NCBI GenBank assembly: GCA_002205965.3
Contig: NADL03000590.1
Location: 1,989,001 to 2,053,000, forward strand
Origin: Kappaphycus alvarezii
Taxonomy: Eukaryota; Rhodophyta; Florideophyceae; Gigartinales; Solieriaceae
Length of the DNA: 64,000 nucleotides
Reading direction: 5' to 3'
Positions 11,607 through 26,000 of the stretch are shown piece after piece (position 1 is the stretch's first letter; each line of letters begins with the position of its first letter). A model generated the notes under the pieces. The model searched no databases, was not told where the DNA came from, and saw only the letters and a program-made list of their open reading frames with translations. Position numbers and translations under genes: made by a program.

Positions 11607-13720
11607 GCATAGACCCGGTCGTGTACAGTATATTGCCCAGAAAATTAGACCCGATTAAATGGTAAGTTTTCATTTCGATGGCAATAAAACTGAGTTTTCA
11701 TGAATTTCGGTAGAAAAATCCTCATTGCTTTTCCAGAGTACAGTAGGTAGCGGCCGGATATACTGTATGTAGCAAAGCATCTCTACTGAGGCTCTGGTAA
11801 CAAGGGGATCACGAAGGGCTTTACTGTTGGCGTTTCAGACGGGATCCCTAATCTCCCAAACGCCCCCGGTATTAGCCCTCCGAAGTCTCGCCGTGGACAG
11901 ACCGCTATGTCCCCTTCTGATTTCTGCGCTTGAAAGCAAAAAATGGCTACTTTCCAATGACCAGATGCGCTCCATTCAAACATTGGGCAAAAGCGTCTGT
12001 TTTTTTGCAGAGATACATGTCCCCGCAACCGATCAGGCTCGGTTCGAAATACAAATGCAATGGCTTGTACAGAGAGATTCTTCCCAAACACGTGTATGTT
12101 CTTCATGGCGTGCTCAGGGTAAGACTGTGAATCTTTAGAATTCGACGGTAGCGCATCCCCATAACGTGGAGGCTAAAATGCGCTCACTCGCCAGCGCAGC
12201 ATGTGCTCACTTGCCAGCACAGCACTATCTCCGCTGCGTTCACCAAATGTAGAAGGCTGGACTTTTGCACCAAATGATCCAAACATCGAAATAAATAGAA
12301 AGTCCGGCAGAAATACCAATTTCTAGAACAAATCAGGCATACGAACGCAGCTTAGTGTGTTACTGGGCAGTCTCACCGGAACCTGTCTACTAGTTGCAAT
12401 ATGAAGCCGCCTCTTGAATGAAGCTTTCGTTTTATCTACTAGCCTGTGTTACTCCCTTCATAGCGAGGACCCCGTGAGCAGCCTTAGGCAAGGAACTCGA
12501 TTAGATATGCTATCTTGAAACCTCCAATCGGGTGGTATCCCGAATTATTACTGCAACAAAAAAATGTGCTTCGCCATACAAGAAGACTGACTCTGACCGG
12601 CACAAACCGCTCTAGAAGGAATGCATCAAAGTCATTGGAAGGCTTCATGCATGGACTTTTCGCTGCCTTTTGCAAAACTTGCTCATTTCCGCTTTGCAAC
12701 CGGTATCTTCTGTGTTGAACAAGGCAATAACGACCTGCGGGGGCTGTGCAACAACATAACGCACATTCATTTCAGCTATCCGTATACTTCACCCCGGCCT
12801 TCTACTTTGAGAGCCCAATTCTACTCTTTTTGTAACGCAAATATTCGATTGATGGTTTACCCTTCTCTGGCCCTCTAATCTACAGATTCTGTCGATATTC
12901 CCTTCCACAGACTTTCATAGATACTACAGAAATTTCGCCACCGTAGTAGACAATCAGTAAAGCATGATAGAGCTAGAATACGGTCCCAGGATTTTGGTAA
13001 AGTAGTGAGATTGCCGGGCTTACCGCAGTAAATTGAGTCACATTACCCATTATCCTGAACATGTCTAGCATACAACGGGGATAGCCGAACCGCACTTTTC
13101 AAAAATTTAAGAACCAAATCAATTCATCGTAAATTGGAGCAAACAACTCATGCATATTTAATCAACCTGCAGCAAAAACTTATAATTCAGAATTTCCAGC
13201 GAGCGCCATTTCCTTTTTCTTAGTTGTACCTTACAGCATTTTTACATTCATCAATAAACTGAAGGACCGACTTTTTGAAAAATCCAGTCTCCGTTGTGAT
13301 TTTCGTAAGCAGACCCAAGAAAATACCGGCACAAAGTATTCGTACGACCACCATAGTTTTGATTATATAGCAGTCCTGAGAGAATAGCGTTTCCTGGATC
13401 GGAAAAAACCCAAAACGTGACATACTGCCAACGTGTGTGATGATGAAGAATAAGGAGCTATCGCCGGCTACAAACTATAAGCATCTGAAAAGCCTTACAG
13501 TAAACATACTACGAAGTATATTTTTGTTATCCTTGAAGATAACCTATATCCATCCGGAGTCGCTGCAAAAAATTGTATAATATATTCTACTTTTCGTATA
13601 CTCTGGAATTAAGAAAATAACACCTCGAAAAAGAGAATAAAGAAATAATTCCTGAGAATAGAGAGAGAAATCTTTACTCATTACTTATCTTGAGTTTACA
13701 CCGACTGACCGACTATTCAG
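11607..13720. other. gene-poor intergenic stretch
   Basis: Short unrelated open frames only (up to 107 codons on either strand near 11,783-12,138, without known motifs). It contains a small tandem duplication at 12,178-12,223. AT content rises toward 13,500. Confidence 0.4.
12178..12223. repeat. 23-bp tandem duplication, two copies
   Basis: Units are 12,178-12,200 and 12,201-12,223. They differ at three positions, and every difference is a CpG in the first copy that is TpG or CpA in the second. Confidence 0.85.
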
Positions 13721-14002
13721 TTAAGAACTAACTGGATGGACCACAGCGGTCACGTGCAGTGGGGCGCGCGATATGATGGTCATAGCCTCCGGCGACCACA
13801 AAGTACAACTGATACGCTGGTAGATGCGTGTGCGAATCGTAGCGTCCGAGGTGTGGCATTTCCTGGCTATACGTGGTACAAACTCTTCGATGAATAATGC
13901 GGTCTCCGGAGAAGGGGCACCGACGGAGTCGAAAACCAGAGGCTGGAATCGGAAACCTGGGTCGCGGGAGGGCAGGGAGGGGGGCGCCAGGCGCCTTGAC
14001 AA
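13721..14002 (-). pseudogene. 3'-terminal LINE fragment
   Basis: A minus-strand frame of 93 codons ending at 13,721. FRFQPLVFDSVGAPSPETALFIEE matches FRPLAFDSLGTPSPGTIAFIEE in the longer LINE copy near 45,440. This is followed by R-T-R-I-Y-Q-R-I-S-C-T-L-W and the terminal HPVSS. Only the region downstream of the endonuclease is present, as expected for a severely 5'-truncated LINE insertion. It marks the left border of the AT-rich block. Confidence 0.65.
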
Positions 14003-17000
14003 TCTGTGCTGTAGGTCCTGTCCTAAACCCGTTTAAAAACGAAGTGGAGGATTTTTTTTGTTGTACTTGTGGGATTAATTGGGAATTTGTCTTTTCACAA
14101 GCGGAAAGAAATCAATAGTGGTCATTTTGGAGAACTTCAGGCTATATAAATGAAGATAGAATATCGAATGCAAAAATATTGCCGAAATCGGCTCATCGAT
14201 CCATTACAAAGCAATAATAAATCCATAACCATACATTACTTCCACATTTAAGAGCTCTCGAAAAAATGAAATTGTCCCCATTTTTGTTCTCTCTGTAAAT
14301 ATCTCACCAAGTTACTTCTGTCATTCTATTACAACAAGTAAAATCGAGTAATGATGGGTTTAATTCAATAGATATGAGTTGATTGTTGGCACATTTGGTA
14401 AACTTGAGGTTCCATCCTCTTTTGAATATCTCATTCTCTTCACTAATGATTTCTTTCTTTAAGTATGTGCACTAAAATACCTATTTTTATTGAAATAAAT
14501 GTACTTTTTACCGGGTTTGTCTCAACTAGACGCATTTTTCCAATTTCGACGCCCCTATACATATGCTCTTGATTCATCTCTCTATTTAACTTGTTAACAA
14601 TTCACAGCTACAATGTCTCACGAATCAACAAATTTTACCTATTAATAATATCGCATTCAACGTAATAACATACTCTATTCACACCTTATCCTCCAAAAGA
14701 ATGAGAAACTGGAAAACACCTCTGGTTTGAGTATACGCACAGTCTTACGGGCAAAAAGTATTCGAAAGGGGAATGGCTGGCTCCATCTTTAGTAAAAATG
14801 TTAGTATTCTATTCATATACTGCGGCAAATTATATTACCTTGATTCAATACGTATACAGATGTGAAGCAAAAAAGTGATATATACATATATACTGGCATT
14901 GCGATGATGAGAAAATAATTTTAACAAACTATACTGACATAGACGAAAAGTTAATCTTAAGGACAACTGCTTTCCAGTAAAAGGTAAATTATGTACCCAT
15001 TTACTGCAGGTCAGCACTTTTATTATATTAAATGAGAAATAAACTCAATACGTTTTCAGCAAATTAATTTTTCAATACTAATATTTAAGATTTATGATAC
15101 TTATACATTACAGGTTTATCTCGGTCTGTTAGGATTAAATACAAATGTTGTAGAGTAGAACTCGGTCAGAGGTTTTTTTTATGAGTTTAAGTAGGCTTCT
15201 CTAAAATCAGATAAAGCCGAGAAGAAACTTTCAATTTGAATAAATTATAGAAACTTCTCCTGCAGGCCAGTTTTTCTGGACTTCCCACGAGTATTTTCTT
15301 TGGTGGTACATCTTGTAAATAGTTCACATTATCAACCAGGGAACTAGTTTGAGTGACCTATGTGATTCAGAGCTAAGTAAATTGCGGCGTACTCGCCAAA
15401 AACGTTAGTAAAGATTATCAGAGATATAAGCCCTTTATTATCTCTTTTTTCGTTCGCAGAAATTCAGACAGTGCCGATATATTGATATGTTGACTATATT
15501 CTGGTATCCCAAACATATTAAACATCCTTCAAAAGTATAATTCCCATTATTTATTGAAAGTGCAAAAAATACTGACCAGAGATCCCCTATTTTCATTACG
15601 AGAGGATCCGTTGACACCAATGAGTCATCGTCCCAAATACGTGCCAAAATTTGATAAATCATTTGAAGAAGAGAAAATAGAAAAGATAAATCGTTATGGT
15701 AACAAAAATATGATTCAATGAGAGTTCAGAGATCTAAAAAGTCAGTTTAAGGTAAATTTTATTTTTCTTTGCTCTATATTTAAAGCAAATTCCCTATGAT
15801 TTTCAATGTTAATTAAAATTTCGCACGCGTACTGAATTATTCCAGAAAATTGAATAAAACCCTGCATAATTCTCATGGTTAATAAATAATTTAGATAATT
15901 ATTGTTCCCCTAAGCTCTATTTGCGAAAGCATTGATTCCCTGCTCATTTCTCTTTTGGTTGCTTCTTGAATTTCATTAACATCCCAGGGGGAATGTAAAG
16001 CTAATTACCTGGATCTAAATCATTACTCCCGTCGATTTTAGCATTTGACTTTTCTTGTGCAATAAACCAACTATATTACATGAGCAATAAATTTAAATCA
16101 ATTTCATGACCACTACCAGAGCATATGAGCTATTCGAATTGTTGATCTCTTATTTTCGGTTTTTAATTAATGAAATAAAGAATCACGTAAAAGTTCCAAA
16201 TAAACAAATTGACGGTCAGAAAATTTCAGGCTTTGATAAATTAATTTATTGAAAAACATAAATATTCCTCTCATTTAATGTTTTCTCTTAATCTACCAGA
16301 ATTTCATAAAATTTGAAGTATAAGTCTCACAATAATACATCTCTATTCTACTTAAAATGCATTATATGCGTAGTCAACTGTACTTCCAGACGGACATGAA
16401 ATTACTGAGTTTCATCAGTAACTTACTATCTCACAAGTGCCTTGTGTGTGCTCAATACTCCTTACTTTTTTCGTTTTTATCCCTCATCACTTCTTATTAA
16501 TGCACCATATTGATACGATCTTTATACTACGCCTTGTAAAGCACATGAATCCCAAATATTTACTTACTGCGATAGAGAGAAACCTCAGACATGCCACGTT
16601 CGAGTTTTTAGAAGCAAATCGCCTCAGAATATAACGTAAGAGCTTTCGCAATAAATGAAATCAAAATGAAAATGTCAGCTGCTCCTATGATTTTGGGCTG
16701 TTTTTACGCTTATGTTACGTATAGGCACTCCACTCTTCAGCTGCGAAACACGGAATTTGTCCAAAAAATGCACGCAAAATGCAGCACAAGCATTTCGATA
16801 GCGGGGAGCAAATAAGACAAAAGGATGAATGGAGAACCACAGCTATGCTCTTTTTTCCCCAACTTGGAAGAGTAGCTTAATTTTTTTGGCAAACTGGGGC
16901 TTATTACGGCGACTAATGTATTAATATTTTCCATGCTCGCTCACAATGAGAGCCATTCGGCTGCTAATTCTTTCTTGGTTTTGTCAGCCTTATTTTCCTA

Positions 17001-20000
17001 TTTAAGTTTTTTCTCATTTCCTTCGAGCTACCACGCTTATTTTTATTTTGAACTTCTAGATCTTACCTTCAAAAAAAATATTTCCGAGAACACTCCTTGA
17101 CTATCCTACTCACCTGATCAACCTAAGTCGAAAATTAACTACTTACCTTCAGAGCTATCAATGACAAAGCGGCACTTAGCATCGATATTACGAGTGTCTT
17201 ATTTACTAGTTCTTGTTGCGAAACTTTCTAGGTCACTTCGTTCGCATTCTTCTACCTGAGGTAGGATGTTTTAAAGAATAACAACCATTCAAATTTCGTC
17301 CCTGATTAAGACTATTCCGCGCGGATAGGGACTCAAATTCGTTGAAGTGGAATGGGCGGAAACTGTTTGAAGGATTTGATGTAATTGATTCCAAGAAGAG
17401 TCATCTTGAGACTGCCTTTTTCACAGATGTTTCGGGTGCATCATGCATGATTAGAACAATCTTAGTGACCACCCTTGAAAAAGTCTGTACGCCTTATTTT
17501 CTTCACTAAAATTTAACGTTTTTGACCACCACTTTTTACGTTTCGTATATGACTGAATTATTTTCCGATCAGTACAGTAGCCTGCAAGATATCATGTCTT
17601 GGAGATAATATTTGCGGCCTAATATAATATATTCGTGTTGTAAGAACTATAATAGACAAACAGTTAGTAATACGCAGCTTACTAGACTCTGTAACAGTTT
17701 ATGAGTTAAAATATTCCTAAGGAAGGCATGAAAAAACTTTAAGGTGAAAAGCTCAAACATGAAGATGTTACCACATAGTTGATTGAAGAATTCAGCTACA
17801 TTAAGTTCCATCTGGATCAAAATGATCATTACGATGAAGCCTATGGAACATATGAAAAATCAAATCACAGTACTGAATCGTGATTCCAAATCTCACTCAA
17901 GAACTTCAACGAGTTACAGCCTACTGATTCTATCATAGGGGAAATTAACCACAAAAAATGGCACTGCTGGCCTTCTAACGACCTTTTGACGGGTAAAAAA
18001 GAAATATAAGATATCTTATCTACGAGCAACCTCCTGGCTACGGTAAAGATGATTATATCAAAGATATTGGGCCGCATTTCGCTCAACGGTGGGCTAACGG
18101 CACTTAAAAGTCGCCAGTAAATTCTCCTTGTCGGTGCCAAGAAGCAAGGCCTTGACGTCTCACTCGCTAATTCCTCTGCCGTTAAGTCAGAGAAATTTGG
18201 TCACTGTCCCATTGTTTGTCAGCCTACTGTGAACTGTGTACTGTAAGTATTTCTAAAACACTGTTCGTACCCTAAATGAAGACTAGTTTGAGATCCATTC
18301 CGTCGTTGGCTAAAAACATTATCGCTCTTCTAATTATTCTTGATATGGTAGTTTTATATCTTGATGACCACAAACTGTACTTAACTACGCCAAGTGGCAC
18401 TAAGACGTATTTTTCTACGTAAATGAGGACTATCTCAGGAGAATTGGTTCGATAAAGATCTCTAAAGTAAAGCCATCATGACGGAAGTCAAGTGGTTATT
18501 TGCGCTATCCGCTTTAGCCATACCGAAAAGAAATAATGATGAAGAAACTCTAAAAATGTTGTTGACGATGAAAAATTTACTATTGTTGGCATTAAATCTG
18601 TTTCAGAGAGTCTATTACGTCAAAATATTGATTGTGAGTGTGAGAATGGCACTGTGTCCAGATATAGTGTGTAGTTTCACATTTTAGTCTAAAAGTACGG
18701 TAGCAGTGAAATTTATTCCTGCGAAGAAGGTAAATATCGATGATTACTTTGTACCAAATAAGAAGTCTTTTAATCAACAATTGATTAACCTATTCCGTGT
18801 AAGAATTTGACTGGTAAAAAAACTGCAGTCTAGTAACACTGCCTTTGTCATGCTATAAGTGTAAAATAAATTATCATTCACCCTTGGAAGAAAAACTTTT
18901 CTGTCTGGTTTGCTCTCATGAACATTTTTGAGCTTTTATGAATGGCAATTTTCGAGTTGAAACCGATAATTTGTGTGTACACATATATTTCCTTGTGGTA
19001 TTGGATTAAATCTTCCCTACATCACTGAGATCCCGCCTTGTAGGACATTCCGGGCCGCAACCGACCATATCTTTCAAATAATAAATCACTACACCCCCCG
19101 TGTTTTAGATATGGAAAAGAGTTAATCCTTGAATGAGGTTGACCTCCTTCATGATATGACTCGCATCGATTGGTAAACAGATCTTAAAATTAAATTGGTC
19201 ATACAGAGGATATAAATGAGTCCAATAAGGCTTTCAATTTTCTGAACTGTTTCGGAGTGATGAAAGCAGGGCTACTAGCCCTGATTTCATCACGGTTGTA
19301 AGGAGTAGTACTCCCTACACTCGCAAGTCCAACGATATAGCTGAACAGTTACTTTTTATTGCTTTAATTGTATACCGTACATGCCTTTCTGAATCTGTGT
19401 TACTACTGTTCGTCCGTTGGCATCATTCCATTCGAAAAGCGGCTTTCTGTAATACTTGAGTTGTAAAAAATCCTGTATAAAGTGATATATGGTGATTTTC
19501 TCCGTGCTGAAATAATGTTAGATCGTTTGGATGCAAATTATTCTTGCAAAGATTGAACGAGAAGCTCACATCATTTAAAGGCTTAATCGATCGTTTTTAC
19601 GAGCGGCCTTCAAATTTTAGTTCCGAGCATGTAGCTACATGATTTGGAGGCGATATCAAGGTCATTAGAGCAAAGCATGATAGATTTGTTGAAGAACTCT
19701 TTCTGTAAAAAATAGATGAATGTAAGCCTCCCGGTAATAGTACAAGCACTAACTCTGGTGTTTGTGGAGGTCCTCTAGTGAAGATGTAAAAGCACAGAAT
19801 TAGATAGTGAAAATGTTGAAGTAGAGGCTGAGGATAGCTTTACTACCTGTTTGTACTCAAATAATACTTCTTGTGATAGTTTCGACGTGGTTGATGGTGA
19901 TTTATATTATGAAGAACATGATGGAGGTGATTTCAATAATAGAGATAGCAAAAGGTCCGATCCTTTTCATCGTAAGCAGTTTATTATCGAGATACTTAAG

Positions 20001-23000
20001 TAACGAACGGAAAAGCCTAGAAGGCACGGTGAGTCTGATGGTTGTTATGATGATTCCGAAAAATCAGATCGCACTCGTCGTGATTTCTCATAGAATTAAC
20101 TGTGGTACCAGCCGAAGCCACCCGTATGGTTAAGCCATATATAGTCGCCTAAGCTGGTTATCATTGACAATGAAGGGACCTTAATAGTCATTATGAAGCC
20201 ATTTGAACCATATTATCGGCTAGAAACTGCCAGAGAGGAACCCGATAAATTCCGGTCGAATGGAAATTGGGAAGTCATAAATTATCCAACAAAGGATGCC
20301 AACATATTATCGTTTGGAATAATACTACACGTTAGGAGGGACGTAAAATGGTGATCCAGCTCGGATTAAGGACCTTATACTAATACGTGATAATAAAGGG
20401 ACGGGTATATACCTTGAAATAGACTTTTATGCATCAGTGGCCTATATATAGATGTTACGTCTAATGTCATCTGTCGCGTTCACAACTGGTTATGAAATTT
20501 ATCAGATGGATATTACAGATGCGAGATTGCCGGATAGTGAACAGATATGGGTGAGACTTCTCAACGTGCAAAAACTCAAAACCAAATCGGAAAAGGTGAC
20601 AGTCATCAATTAATTGCATATTTTACGCTAGGCTCCGAGGTTGTGATATAAATGTTTTGCCGAAGCGGTATTAGGCTAGTTATGAAGTATAACGATGGTA
20701 GTAAATATATTTTAACCGAGTAAATTCCGGAAGGGATTACGCTTTTCATTTTATCTGGTAATGAAAATTTAATACTTCATCTTTACTGAAATGATATAGC
20801 GAGAAAAAGTTGATAAACCTCTTTAGAAAAAGTTTAAAAACCTCTTTAGAGTCACTGATTTCATTTTTTGCAGGTACTTTGGGATGAAGAGAAAAGCCAA
20901 CCCAGATGACCTCTTACTTTCTCAAGGTGTTTATTCCGGTCGTCATGTCAAGTGTGCCAATATTGTCACCTGTGAGGCAGCTAAAAAATTGCCACCATTA
21001 CCACACCCCATTGACATGGGTCAAACGTCTACAACCGATTAGAGCAGTCTGTAAATGCAAGTTATACTGTATCAAAATGTTCTTGGTAAGCTGCTGTACT
21101 TTGCTAACCGCAGCTTTCCGTGTTTTGCAATTGCTTTATGAGTGATGCAAAGTTCAAAAATTATCCTTCATCACGCGCCCTGAATACCTTGAAACATCTG
21201 GTCTGCTACGTGAAAGTGGCCGCCAAATATGTCTTATTCTTGTCAAACGCTGGATCCAAGGTAATTTAGAGGTGCTCTGTGACGCCAAATGGCGAGAAGA
21301 TTTCTAAAAGAGTCATTTCAATGCTTGTTATTTCATGCATAACCAGTCCACTCCAGTAGGTTTACTGTCAAATTTGTAATCCGTTACGACTATGTCAGCT
21401 GTTGGGGCAGAAATATCCCTGTGAGTTTTTATACTTGATACGGCATGAATGGGATTTTTTTGGGGATATTGGTTTATTTCCCAACGATCTGGCCCGCTTC
21501 CACCATGATAATCTGTAAAAAGATATCGTGTAATTTTGATACAATCAGCCCCTTAAGTTTGAGCATGGTTAACTTCTGCGAGGAAATTGAAAACAAATTT
21601 GCTGTGTGTTGAATATATTTCTTCTGGAGAGCCAGGTTTGGATTCATTATATCGAATCATGATTTGTTAGTCGATTATATATTAGAAAGCACTCATTTAT
21701 GCTTTCACGGTTATAGGTGACTCTCCCCGTCCTGAAGGGGTGAGTTAACTACTTTTTAATTTTGAAACAGGTTTTTCTCATTTCTCTACGAAAGCTGACA
21801 TACGGAAAGTTTTACCCATCAGTAGTCCCTAAATTGACCAAATAGCAGTGTTTTCGCACCGACTAAATGGGCAAAAATATCCGTGAAGCAGCCAAGAAAG
21901 TAAAGTTTGAAAGAAAAAGCCCGCCTTTGATTTTTGTTATTGAGGGTGTGATAATACGCAAAACAGGTCTCCTGAATACGGCTCAATTTTAAAATAATTA
22001 CGGTTTCCAAAGCTTTGATTTTGGACGACTTTCCCACTACCTGTACTAGCAAACATATCTTATCTTTATGTATCTTTTGAAGTCGGATCTTAATTTGTCT
22101 AGGTTATTTAATGATCTTCACGTAAGAACAGATGTAGAACATCGAGAGGCCAATTACATGGAACCATGGATTACTACTGATCATAGTCGTAGTCTTTATT
22201 TTTAGTGGAGAGACCTGTTTCCATCCCTTAATTCCATTCCATTCTTTCCCCCTACTAGTCTCTACCATGGTTTATCCAAATGCTAAAAACATAATTAGAG
22301 CCCTTTTTGTATTCCACAGGTTCAACATCCTGTCTGACTTGGTATTTCACAGGCATTACATCTTTACACGAATTTATTGCTGTGTTGGCTTTGACGCGGA
22401 CTCTGAAGTTTTGGAGCCGTCTGCATACAGGTTATTTTGCCACAGGTCTAGTGGGAAAAGCTGACTGCTTTATGGAATTTTCATTGTCGGTAAACATATT
22501 GCCGCCCTTTATTAGCCTTTTGCTTGAAATGCAATGAAAACATTGGCAAATATGCACTTTTCTGGGTCTGAAATGTGTTTTTATACGTTTTTTCCATTTC
22601 TGCATTGTTTTGCCGTGAAAAAATCATCTTTTGAAGTTAAATAATAAGTAATGGTGTCCGTATAATTATTGCCGGCACCGTACTGTGCTGTAGATTCAAA
22701 CTACCGTTGATCTTTTACCCAGGGCTACTTGGACCTTTACTGTAATTACACTTTTTCTTACAGTTCTTGACATAACGTTTGACCCCATTGGTACATTTGG
22801 AACAGTTACCGGCGGGAAGCACACTGGGATATTTTATCACTGCTTTATAGACGTCTTAAATCTTGTCAGAGTATGTGACTAGTGCCAACTACAAGTACCA
22901 AAAGCGCTACTAACGATACTTTCAGGGCTGTTTTACGGAAAACCCTTTGCTTTCGCTACTGTTCGATTACATTTTCGTTCATTTCGTGTATAAATCTAGT

Positions 23001-26000
23001 TCTATATAATCCCTGGTTTGGAACGGCCGCTAACGCAGTTAGTCTTAGCCGAAATCCCAACTAAAGTTTAACGCAGATCTGCTTGTGTGTGCTTAAAACT
23101 GAACAACTTGGAATCTTCTCTATCTCGCTGCCTTATGAAAACTTCTCTTATGGTATTGCCAAAATTTTCGTCTATTTACTTGAAAAATAGAACAGCCTTT
23201 ATATTCAATTCATTTTTTACATGATTCACTGATCTAATCATCTCTCTCGATACAGCCAAAAACTTAAATGCATCAATATACATACATCTCTATCTACGTC
23301 CGAACTATTTAATCACTACTTTAAATTTATTTGTCCTATTAAATCGAACAGCTAGAATCTCTGCAAGCCAATTCTGACATATTTTAGGCATTTAAGTTTC
23401 TCTTTACACTTCTGCGAGGGCCTTGGCGGATATTTTTTCTGAACTTAAAGCGCAAACATATAATGCTATATTTCTCTTCATTATTGAGAACACCACTTTA
23501 ATATTGAGGAAAAAAGCTTTTAATCTTTTTCCCAAATGTTTTTTCTCGTTTTGGTGCCCCTTTTAGTTCAAAAAAATTAACAGAAAAAACTTAGGAAGGA
23601 ATTTATCGCACAGCGTATAATTTAAATATCATAGATCCTTGCTAATTGAGTAACTATCCTAATTTTCCCTTTCTCATCATGCTCCAAACATTTCTTTCCT
23701 TTCGTATAACCTCCGCTTGCAAGCGCAATTACGGAGAGATCAGAACTACATTTCACTATAGTTTATGCGTCAAGGCAGAGTCTTTCAAAGGAAGAGAGAT
23801 TAAGATAGATGGAGCACAACGGGAATATTCAAATATAGTAACTGCCACAAATAATAAAACTGACGACTGTTTATTAATCTCTTTGAAATACAACACCGGC
23901 CCATATGATTCAATGCTCCAGAGGGTGCGATGAACAGGGAGAGAGGCAAAGCGGTACTTACGAGTACCACCTTAGGTCTGAATCATTAATATTTGAAGTT
24001 AAATCATAAGTATGAGTACTCATTAGTTAAATTTGGTGAAACAATCATTGAGGCAGATACCATAGTTTGAATTAGTGTGTAAAGAGTGATTCCTCTCAGT
24101 TATAAGCAATTTATAGAGAATACCCATGAATATTCTCATCACCTTTTGTTAAATTCACGATCTGCACAGCTTATGTACCCCGTCAATGTACTGCTTAAAA
24201 AATTGAACAAAAAAATTTAATTGAAGACCACGGGTCTTTGCTCTTCCCTTATAACCTTCCAATAATTTCTATTATTCTGTTCATTGAGTAAGGGTTTGAA
24301 GAAAACGCTTTTCGCTGAGACGAAACATCTCGCTGACGCTAATCATCGGATTAGCTTAGGATTTGATTGTAAATTTTTCGAAAATGCAATCTTTTTCTGT
24401 ATACCAGAATAAGTAACCTGCAGTATTTGGAACATGCAGTATTTTATCTATATAGTGTCAAAAACTGCCAGCGTTTTCTCCAAAATTAGTTTCCGAAAAG
24501 GGAAATCTGTACACGAGGAAATCATAATGGAAGTTTGGGTAATTGATGACAGCCTTGCTTTGAGAAGGGATAATTAAAATACAACGAAAAGTTTTTATTT
24601 GCTGTAAAAGTTTCTCAAAAACTCCCGATAAGCTTAGTTTGCTTTCATCAAAATCTTTTGATGGTTGAGAAATTAAGAAAAGCAATTGTAGATGACGTAA
24701 GTAGCAGTTTCATATTCAAATGACAAAAATGAAAGACTTGGATCTTTTCTCAGTATTATATCTGGAGATACCTTTTGCAGGAAACATTTAGACACTAGTA
24801 GTGAAGTTATTTCGACAAAACATGAATTATTGCGCACGACAAATCTCCATGTATTCCACACTGTCTCTAAATACAACAAACAACTGAATACTATAATCAG
24901 ATCTAGTTATTCAATAATATATACGTTTTTCTGATATTAGAGGCTTTTAGTAGGCTCTGATGGTACAAATGTTATTTATGTGGTGACAGTCAGGGTTCAC
25001 TTTTGGATTTTTTGTCATACTTCGATGAAGATAAATGTTTCTATCCACAGTAAGGGAAGATTGCACCTCTTTGGGTGCTATTATTCTTACTTCTGCTGGT
25101 TTCTATTTCCAAAATCTTTTCACCGATCCGAACTAGATAACTTAAAAACAGAGTTCGAAGGTGCAGTCCTGAATTTATCGGCACATCTTTAATGAATCTG
25201 AGTTCCTTGTTTTTTTTTCCGACATGAATCCATTTAGATTTATATGCACAGTTTCAGAACATGCGTTCGTATAAGTACTTCAAATTTAATTATTAACTTT
25301 CAATTAAATAAAAGTATCATATCCAATTTGATAGACCACAGAAAGCAAATGATCTGGAATTAATTCTAGATTGTATTATGATTAAATAAATATTTGGTGG
25401 AAGTAGTATGGCAGAGATCAAGATTTTATTAGAGTTGGTTAGAGTGACTTGTTCCTAGGGGATGCTTCGGAAGTTCTGGACTAAGTTAAATTAAATTCAT
25501 GCGTAGCGCGAGCATTAAGAACGGCTATAATCTAGATTAGGCCCAGTTTATGAGATTGGCATCTAAGTTATTGATGAGATTGATAACCATCGATGAAATG
25601 ATTTTAAGAATTTGACACGCTAAATCCGAATAACTTGTAAAAATTTGAGGATCTTTGATATAGTGTACAATTAAATGATCGTAAATTTATCCTGAATTCT
25701 TTTTAAGTTAAACTCTATCATTTTGACGCGAAAATAATTACTATAGGTACTAACTAGTCCAAAATACAAACGTGAAAAGAATGTATCAGCTCTTTTTTGA
25801 TAAACTTATGCTATATGCACACTTTTTTGAGGTGCTACAGCGCCGCATCAAATTGACCTCTGTGAATTGTTTCAGGAGGAAATTTTGTTTATTCTTTTCG
25901 TAAGATTGCATTCGAGTGTCATCTTGAGAGATGAGTATGACTGTTTTAGTTCCACGTGGCTGTTTACTCTATTCCCGTTTCAAAGGAGGTGGAAATGCGT

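Noticed and set aside
17280-17500. Possible RNase H-like block (FFTDVSGASCMI) in the AT-rich region
   Set aside because: Too short and generic to assign to a Ty3, DIRS or copia relic. It could be chance.
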